Shown here: one piece after another, positions 57,663-64,000 of the stretch
Layout: each line of letters begins with the position of its first letter
How positions within the stretch are numbered: the first letter of the stretch is position 1
Source of the DNA: Gemmobacter sp. 24YEA27
GTDB taxonomy: Bacteria; Pseudomonadota; Alphaproteobacteria; Rhodobacterales; Rhodobacteraceae
Reading direction: 5' to 3'
NCBI RefSeq assembly: GCF_030052995.1
Contig: NZ_JASJPW010000002.1
Coordinates: 310,001 to 374,000, forward strand
DNA: 64,000 nt
Program-made: the position numbers and the translations under genes
The notes under the pieces: model-generated
Databases searched by the model: none
Told to the model about the DNA's origin: nothing
The model's input: only the letters and a program-made list of their open reading frames with translations

Positions 57663-57817
57663 CCTCTGCCAGGTGATGACTGTCAAAACCTGCACATGTG
57701 TCTGATGACAGCGCGGCGCGGCCTGCGCCGTGCCCAGCATTTCAGGTCAGGCAACACCGCGCGGATCTGACCCAGATGGCCGATCTGGACTCTGATGATG
57801 GGTTGGGCGGGATAATT

Positions 57818-57935
57818 CCGCGACGGAGAACTTCTGCAACCCGCGTCGGCGTCACTCGAAACTGGGCTAGCTCAGCCCAATGGAGTTCAAAGCCAGCGCT
57901 ATGCTAACTTGCCCTGCTGTCCACTAAACCGGTAG
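57818..57935 (+). mobile_element. IS3-family OrfB C-terminal remnant
   Basis: The plus strand reads FCNPRRRHSKLG, a stop, then LSPMEFKASAMLT and VH, matching the tail of IS3 transposases (FYNPRRRHSALGYLSPMEFE). Only the last 40 codons survive. It lies 155 bases after the GlpD-like gene and could be the right-hand scar of the catabolic tract. Confidence 0.75.
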
Positions 57936-57947
57936 CAGGTCATAAAG

Positions 57948-58508
57948 TCAGAGCCCTCGGCGATCATTCAAAGGCGCCTGTGTGAGCCGAGTGATCAGGA
58001 AGCCGCTTGCCAGATCATAGCCTTCAAAAAGATCATCAACAGCCGCTGGGTTTGTGTGTGCCGTTGTCGCCAGAAGGTATCCGTGTGCGTGGTCAACGAC
58101 AATATCGCGCATGATCCTGGCATCCCGGGCATTTTGCCCTTCTTCGATCAGTATTGCGACCATTCGATCTGACAGGCGTTCCGCTTCAGCACTTTTGGCA
58201 TTCTGATCGCCTATATATGCGATGAAAACCTGTGGATTGCACATCACCAGGGCTCCGTATGAACGCGCAAGGGTCTGAAATGATACTTCTTCCTGGTTTG
58301 CCTCCAGCCTGTTGACGTGCTCACTCAGCACCAGATCGACGACAAGCCCCAGGAGGCGCGAGCGATCCCCTGTGTGCCGATAAAGCGCCATCGGACTTAC
58401 TTCTAAAGCGCTTGCGAGCGTCCTGATGCTGAAAGAACTCGCGCCATGAGTTTCAATACTGGCCCGCGCGGCTTCAACAATCTTTGAGGAGGACAGCCGG
58501 CCCTTCAT
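57948..58508 (-). CDS. TetR-family transcriptional regulator
   Basis: 186 residues from ATG 58508 (MKGRLSSSKI), with AAGGGA upstream; a TTG at 58535 is less likely. HTH in FSIRTLASALEVSPMALYRH, C-terminal ligand domain helical. 16 bases after the reductase-like gene, so both are in one transcript; the perfect palindrome ahead of that transcript is a natural binding site, implying autorepression. Confidence 0.9.
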   Translation of the reverse strand: MKGRLSSSKIVEAARASIETHGASSFSIRTLASALEVSPMALYRHTGDRSRLLGLVVDLVLSEHVNRLEANQEEVSFQTLARSYGALVMCNPQVFIAYIGDQNAKSAEAERLSDRMVAILIEEGQNARDARIMRDIVVDHAHGYLLATTAHTNPAAVDDLFEGYDLASGFLITRLTQAPLNDRRGL

Positions 58509-58524
58509 GTTCAATCCCTTATAA

Positions 58525-59061
58525 TCACGAGCCAATCTGGTAATGCGACTGGACCAGCCCGGAAGCGAAGCTTTTGCTGTGCAAGTGCTTCAGTGCTTTC
58601 ATGCCTGGAAGATCCCCGAAAAGCGGCAAACCGGCGCCAAGCAAAACTGGTACGCGGGTCAGAATGATGTCCTGGATCAGATCCTCGGCAAGGCACGACT
58701 GGATGAGTTTCCCACCATCGATATAAGCTTTCTTCCACCCCTCGGCGGCAAGCTTTTTCATCGCCTCGCGCGGGGGCATATTCCAGATGCGCACGCCGCT
58801 GCGCAACATATCCGGAACATCGTCCTGCGTCAGAGATCCGGACAGAACAATGACTGGTTTGTCGAACGGCCAGGGGTCAAAGCGCGATACCACTGCCCAT
58901 GTCCCGCGTCCCATGATGATACCATCAATGCTGGCATAGAAGGCGCTGTAGCCGTGATCTTCACTTTCGGCACCATTCGGGGTCAGCCAGCTTACATCAC
59001 CCTCACGAGTAGCAATAAAGCCATCCAGGCTTGCCGCAATGAAGACATGTCCCGTAACCAT
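58525..59061 (-). CDS. RibD C-terminal/dihydrofolate-reductase-fold protein
   Basis: 178 residues from ATG 59061 (MVTGHVFIAASLDGF), GAGGG upstream. RibD_C features: IAASLDGFIAT, MGRGTW, PVIVLSG, YIDGGKLIQSCLAEDLIQD and RVPVLLGAGLPLFG. Family members (YwjB/YyaP) are NADPH-binding but mostly of unknown role. The frame continues upstream to 59181, but the operator and promoter lie there. Confidence 0.9.
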   Translation of the reverse strand: MVTGHVFIAASLDGFIATREGDVSWLTPNGAESEDHGYSAFYASIDGIIMGRGTWAVVSRFDPWPFDKPVIVLSGSLTQDDVPDMLRSGVRIWNMPPREAMKKLAAEGWKKAYIDGGKLIQSCLAEDLIQDIILTRVPVLLGAGLPLFGDLPGMKALKHLHSKSFASGLVQSHYQIGS

Positions 59062-59074
59062 AGATTTCCCTCGG

Positions 59075-59091
59075 AGTATACGCCGTATACT
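59075..59091 (-). promoter_or_regulatory. Palindromic operator over promoter of reductase/TetR operon
   Basis: AGTATAC-GCC-GTATACT, perfect seven-base arms around three bases, 14 bases before ATG 59061. On the minus strand TTGACA lies about 18-20 bases upstream of the TATAC half-site, so the palindrome covers the likely -10 region. Size and symmetry suit the adjacent TetR protein. Confidence 0.75.
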
Positions 59092-59325
59092 TTCGCATCG
59101 ACTTAAGCTTGTCAATGACCGCTGCTCTAATCGGCCTTTCGGACAGGCTGAGCGATGGGGAGGGCTCGCTTCATCGCTCACCGTTCAGGCTTTCTTTTGC
59201 CGGCCATGCACATAGGATCCGTGTCGCTCAACCGGGCCCCTTCTCTTTGCAATCTGACCTGGGTCATGGGTTTTTGGGGCCGTTGCATCAATTGGCGGGC
59301 ACTTCAAATGGCTTCCGGGCCGCGA

Positions 59326-62300
59326 TCAGGCCACATGACTGTCAGGCGCGCGCGGCAGCCAGGGGCGGATCAGACGCTGGAAGCCATCGATATAGGTCAG
59401 CAGCACCGGCACCACGACCAGCGTGAGGATCGAAGACGAGATCAGCCCCCGATCACCGCATGGGCCATGGGCGCATTCTGCGAGGTGCCGCCATGCAGGT
59501 TCACCGCAAGCGGGATCATTCCGAAGATCATCGCAAGCGTGGTCATCACGATAGGCCGGAAGCGGGTAGCGCCTGCCTCTATCAGCGCCTCGCGCACTTC
59601 CATCCCGTCGCGGCGATGGTGATTGGCATTGTCGACGAGCAGGATTGCGTTCTTCACCACCAGCCCCATCAGCATGATGAACCCGATCACCGAGAATATG
59701 TTCAGCGTGCTGCCGCCGATCAGCAGACCCAGCATCACCCCCACCAGCGCCAGCGGCAGTGAGGACATGATGGCAATCGGCTGCAGGAAACTGCCGAATT
59801 GCGAGGCGAGCACGAGGTAGATGAAGATGATGGCGAGCAAAAGCGCCACCAGCGCCGAGACCGCCGATTCCATAATGCTTTCGGCATCGCCACCGGTGCC
59901 GATCCGGTAGCCCGGCGGCAGATCAAGCGCATCCTGCGCCGCCTGAATGCCGGTGGATGCAGTCAGAATGTCGATGCCATCAAGCCCCGCCGTGACACTG
60001 ACCGAGCGGCTCCCATCCTCGCGGGTAATCTCGCCTGCGCTTTGCGAGGGTTCGACCGTTGCGATCTGGTCCAGGCGGACGATACCGCTGCCATCCGCTG
60101 TCGCGGTGATCGGCAGGCTGCTGAGGCTGGTGATATCCTCGCGATACTCGGATGGCAGCCGCACGACCACATCATAGCTGTCGCCATTCGGCGCGGTCCA
60201 TTCCGAGACGGTCTCGCCCGCGATCATCGGCGACAGGGCCTGACCGACCTGCGACAGCGTGACACCCAGATCCGAGGCCGCCTCGCGATGGACCTGGATC
60301 CCCAGCGTGGGCTGCGGCTCATCAAGCGAGGTGCGCACATCGACAAGCCCCGGCACCTCTTCAAATTTTTCGGCCAGTTCATCCGCGAGACGTTTGAGAA
60401 CATTCAGATCGGGGCCGAACAGCTTCACTTCGACCGGGGCGCTCACGCCGCCGCCCATGCCGCCACCCGCGCCGACCCGGAACCGCGCGCCAGGGATCTG
60501 TTCCAGCGCCGCGCGCATGGGCGCTGCCAGGGCCGTAGGATCACGCTCGCGCGTGGTGGGGGCCGAGAGGCGCGCGGTGATCGTTGCCTGGTTCTGCCCG
60601 GCTGCCCCGCTGGAGCCAACGGTTGCATAGGTGCCGATCACCTCGGGGAATTGCCGCAAAACCGAATCGACCTGGGCGATCTTGGCCTCGGTGCGCAAAA
60701 GCGGCGTGCCGATGGGCAGTTCCATCTCGACCTGCACCTCGGAATTGTCCGAAGGGGGCGCGAATTCCGCGCCGATAAAGGGAAACAGCATCAGCCCGCC
60801 GATAAAAGTCAGCCCCGCCACCGAAAGCGTGGTCTTGCGCCAGGAGAGCGCCCAGGCCAGCACGCCGCGATATCTCAAAATCAGCCCCTCGAACCAGATG
60901 TCGAAGCGGGCCACTGCACGGCCAATGGGGCCGCGTTTCGCGCCAGGCTCGGATGCCGGGTCATACCAGACCGCCGACATCATCGGATCGAGCGTGAAAG
61001 AGACGAACATCGAGATCATCACCGCGACCGAGACCGTCACCCCGAATTGCAGGAAGAAGCGGCCAAGAATACCCTCCATGAACGCCACTGGCAGGAAGAC
61101 CGCGACGATCGAGAGCGTGGTCGCAAGCACCGCAAGGCCGATCTCGCTGGTGCCATCGAGCGCCGCCTGTTCGTGGCTTTTGCCCATATGCAGATGGCGC
61201 ATGATGTTTTCGCGCACAACGATGGCGTCATCAATCAGGATGCCGATGGACAAAGACAGCGCCATCATCGTCATCATATTGAGGGTGAACCCCATGAAAT
61301 AGACCGCCGCCATGGTGCCGATGATCGAAATCGGCAGCGTCAGCCCGGTGATCACGGTCGAACGCCAGGAATTCAGGAACAGGAACACGATCACCGTGGC
61401 AAGGATCGCGCCCTCGATCAGCATGCTCTGCACGGCGGCGAAGCTTTGTTCCACCGGCACCGCATTGTCGCGGATCAGGGCGATTTCGATCCCTTCATAT
61501 GCCGGATCGGCCTGCATCGCGGCGATATCTTTGCGCACGGCCTCGGCCACGGCCACGGTGTTCGTGCCTTGCGTCTTCAGCACATCGATGGTGATCGCGC
61601 GGCGTCCGTCGATCATGGCAAGGCTCTCGGCCTCGGCCAGATCGGTGCCAACCATCGCCAGATCGCCAAGCCGGATCGGGAAACCGCCGCGCTGGCCGAT
61701 GATCAGATCCTCGAACCCGGCAAGATCGGGGATCCGCCCTTCGACCTGGACCGACTGGCTGGTGGACGCATCGGTGACCGATCCCGCCGGCAGATCGACA
61801 TTGGCATCGCGCAGAACTGAGGTCACCTGCACGGCGCCCACCGCCAGCGCGGTCTGGCGCAAAGGATCAAGGCGGATCTGCACTTCATTCGGGAGCCCGC
61901 CCACCACGGTCGCCTGGCCCACGCCCCTGATATTCGAGATGCGGGTTGAAATCTCATCTTCCGCAATCGTGGTCAGCGTGCCTGCACTCAGCGTCTGCGA
62001 GGAAAGGCCGATCGACAGGATCGGCATCTCGGACGGGTCAAAGCGCAGGATACGCGGGTCGGTCGCAGTGTCGGGCAGGCTCGCCGCGATCTGCGAGACG
62101 CGGTCGCGCACATCCTGGGCGGCACTGGCGCTGTCGACCTCCAGATCGAACATGATCAGCACCATCGCCGACCCGGTCTGCGCGGTCGAGGTGATGGTGT
62201 CGATCCCGGAAAGCGTCGAGACAGAGTCCTCGATCGGCTCGATAATGTCTTTTTCCACCGCCTCGGGGGTCGCCCCCGGATACGAGGTCACAACAGCCAC

Positions 62301-62432
62301 GACCGGGAAGTCAACTTCCGGAAGTTCGTCAATCGGCAGGCGGCTGTAGGAAAAGATGCCAATCACACAGATCGCCACCATGATCATGGTGGCAAAGACA
62401 GGCTGGCGGACGGCGATGCGGGTCAGAAACAT
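59326..62432 (-). CDS. RND efflux pump inner-membrane transporter (frameshifted near C-terminus)
   Basis: AcrB/MexB-like (HAE1) proton-driven drug exporter. First helix in [19 protein letters not shown], porter domain, [20 protein letters not shown], the helix-4 proton-relay region [16 protein letters not shown] with the expected acidic pair, and [19 protein letters not shown]. The frame ends at 59442 after AHAVIGG; one added base in the C run 59446-59450 extends it through [20 protein letters not shown] to a stop at 59326, giving 1035 residues with all 12 helices. Three bases after the fusion-protein stop. No outer-membrane channel gene is in the window. Confidence 0.92.
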
Positions 62433-62435
62433 CGC

Positions 62436-63605
62436 TCAGCGCCCCACCAGCGAGACCGTTGCGCCGGCCTGCAACCGCTCCATATTCAAGGCCACGATCG
62501 TATCGCCGGGGCTGAGACCCGCAGATATCTCGACCACGCGCCCCCGGTTCCAGCTGCGGCCCACTTCAACCGCCTGGCGGCTCGCTTTGTCGCCGGTGAT
62601 TTTCAGGACATAGTTGCCCGCCTCATCTTCGCGAAGCGCGTCAGCGGGAATGCCGATCCCGTCAGTCGCTTCTTCGAGCACCAGCGTGCCGGAGGCGAAC
62701 ATGCCACCTTTCAGCAGCCCATCGGCATTCTCGATCCGCGCGAAAACCGGCAGCACGCGCGTGCCTGAGACGGCGACAGGGGCGATCCGGTCGATGACGC
62801 CCTCGAAATGATGATCCGCAAGACCGTCAACCACCAGATCGACCCGCTGCCCGATGCGCAGCCGTGGCGCATGAACCGCTGGCACGCCGCCCTCCAGATC
62901 CAGCGCTGTCATGTCGACCAGCCCCAGAAGCTCGGTGCCAAGGGTGACATAGGTGCCGGGATCGACGGAACGCGCCGAGATCACACCCGAGAAAGGGGCC
63001 GTGATCTTTGCCTTGGAGAGGTCATCTTCCGCGGTCTCGACCTGACGCATCAGTGCGGTGTAATTCGCCTCGATCTGGCTGAGATTGGCCGCTTCGGTCT
63101 CAAGCGCAGAGGTCGAGGAAACACCCCGCCGCACCAGATCGGTGGTGCGTTGCAGCTGCGCCTCGGCCAGCACCAGCTGGGCGCGGGTCGCCTCGGCGGT
63201 GGCACGGCTTTGTTCGAGCCGGTTGCGCAGCGTTTCCACGTCAATCGTTGCCAGTTCAGCGCCTTCCGCAACCTGGTCGCCGACGCGGAACTTCACCGTG
63301 TCGATCCGCCCGGAGACTTCGGCCGGGATGGAAAGCGCACGTGCGGGGACCAGCGACCCGGTGACCTGCACCGTATCGCTGAGCGTACCGGTCCTCACAT
63401 CATAAAGCTCGGAGGGCAGAAGCTGCATCACCAGAGCGGCAGGCGTCTCCGCTGACACTTCCTGCGCAGCTGTGACCTCGGCCGACGGGCGCAGAAAGAA
63501 CAGGCCGGCGCCAGCAGCAATCACGAACGCCCCCAGCCAGATGTAGACCTTACCCCGGCGCGGCGATGCTGCTGCCCCCGACCCCGACCCGTCATTCAGC
63601 GCCAT
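62436..63605 (-). CDS. RND efflux membrane-fusion (periplasmic adaptor) protein
   Basis: 389 residues from ATG 63605 (MALNDGSG), with GAGGA 11 bases upstream; an ATG six codons earlier is possible. Single N-terminal membrane anchor (VYIWLGAFVIAAGAGLFFL), lipoyl half-motifs VSGRIDTVKFRVGDQVAEG and ITAPFSGVISARSVDPGTYV around a coiled-coil hairpin (residues 110-180), then the beta-barrel and membrane-proximal domains. Links the pump to an outer-membrane channel. Confidence 0.93.
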   Translation of the reverse strand: MALNDGSGSGAAASPRRGKVYIWLGAFVIAAGAGLFFLRPSAEVTAAQEVSAETPAALVMQLLPSELYDVRTGTLSDTVQVTGSLVPARALSIPAEVSGRIDTVKFRVGDQVAEGAELATIDVETLRNRLEQSRATAEATRAQLVLAEAQLQRTTDLVRRGVSSTSALETEAANLSQIEANYTALMRQVETAEDDLSKAKITAPFSGVISARSVDPGTYVTLGTELLGLVDMTALDLEGGVPAVHAPRLRIGQRVDLVVDGLADHHFEGVIDRIAPVAVSGTRVLPVFARIENADGLLKGGMFASGTLVLEEATDGIGIPADALREDEAGNYVLKITGDKASRQAVEVGRSWNRGRVVEISAGLSPGDTIVALNMERLQAGATVSLVGR

Positions 63606-64000
63606 GCTGTGCCCGTTCCTCATCCGGTTGCAGGGCTTCCTGAACTGCGCCCCGCAAGAGATTTCTGATCCTGTTGCACGCTGTTAGCGCATAAACAGGG
63701 ATTTGCATGTGCTTCTGCCCCGCCAGACCGGTGCCCCCGGCGGAAACCCGCACAAAGGCAGACCCGTAACCAACCTGAGCAACAGAGTTAAGCACTATAA
63801 TGGTGCGCCCCTTTCCGGGTTACCAGAGAGACCCTCGCGCGCCTCATAGCGCAGGATTTCCGCCCCCAGGCAGCGGTCTTCGTCACTGCGGCCAGACTTC
63901 GCCCCCGAGAAACGCGAAGGCCTGTATGGGGCCACCCGGCCATGGCTTGGCCACTGCCACAGGGCAGCAGCGCAGATAGCACGCATCGCGGGCAGAAGGT
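63606..64000. other. No gene assigned; upstream region of RND operon and window edge
   Basis: Must include the promoter of the efflux operon, but no clear -35/-10 pair is seen near the start. GCAC-TATAATG-GTGC at 63792-63806 is a small inverted repeat around a TATAAT-like sequence on the plus strand. From 63795 to the edge a minus frame reads GRSDEDRCLGAEILRYEARE, which looks protein-like and might be the end of a gene beginning outside, but I cannot place it in a family. Confidence 0.35.

Noticed and set aside
55050..57740. 896-residue open frame antisense to LysR and GlpD
   Set aside because: Same GC-driven shadow effect; the opposite strand has recognisable domains end to end.
63795..63986. 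Gene end entering from the right edge
   Set aside because: The segment looks protein-like for about 30 residues but matches no family I recognise and is too short to call.

Overview
This is a GC-rich, gene-dense window from an alphaproteobacterium. Codon use, the many ABC importers, the Tat-type leaders on binding proteins and the stem-loop-plus-GTATTTGGG intergenic element near 9.59-9.64 kb point to Rhodobacterales (Paracoccus/Rhodobacter-like). The taxon is inferred, because no rRNA or tRNA gene lies in the window. I see no CRISPR array or prophage. At least eight genes are each interrupted by an apparent one-base deletion (one gene has two), mostly in short homopolymers. Restoring one base per site gives a normal-length protein in every case, so I treat them as one gene each and suspect read or assembly error.

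Layout. 0-4.6 kb: the end of a DUF900 hydrolase, a sensor kinase/response regulator pair, and a divergent eptA (lipid A phosphoethanolamine transferase). 4.6-7.8 kb: an ECF-type vitamin/cofactor importer (two ATPases, T and S subunits) with a PPC/DUF296 protein. 8.1-17.8 kb: a peptide-use block with leucyl aminopeptidase, an Opp/Dpp ABC importer with a fused double ATPase, a proline-iminopeptidase-like hydrolase and a D-aminopeptidase. 18.0-29.5 kb: a branched-chain-type ABC importer followed by a glutamine-synthetase-like ligase, an iron alcohol dehydrogenase, two SDRs and a B12-dependent diol dehydratase whose large and medium subunits are fused.

29.5-32.7 kb is a graveyard with decayed IS5, IS3 and IS481 transposases, one nested in another, and a broken DNA cytosine methyltransferase. 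32.9-57.7 kb is a co-oriented catabolic tract. Its first half has LysR, an Opp-type importer, a [2Fe-2S] ferredoxin, a ferredoxin reductase, two related amidohydrolases and a Rieske protein. Its second half has a Rieske ferredoxin, a ribose-type importer, an FGGY kinase, a desaturase-like di-iron enzyme, a second ferredoxin reductase, a zinc alcohol dehydrogenase, an esterase-like hydrolase, LysR and a GlpD-like dehydrogenase. A second IS3 scar follows at 57.8 kb, so the tract is bracketed by transposase debris. 57.9-59.1 kb: a TetR/RibD-C-domain pair with a perfect palindromic operator. 59.3-63.6 kb: an RND efflux pump and its membrane-fusion protein.

Best candidates for undescribed biology are (a) the di-iron monooxygenase, Rieske and reductase set joined to a sugar-type importer, kinase and GlpD, which would suit oxidative cleavage of a glycerol- or polyol-linked substrate; (b) the fused diol dehydratase with a glutamylating ligase but no reactivase or microcompartment genes nearby; (c) an ECF ATPase pair whose motif losses predict one catalytic and one degenerate site. 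These functions are inferred.
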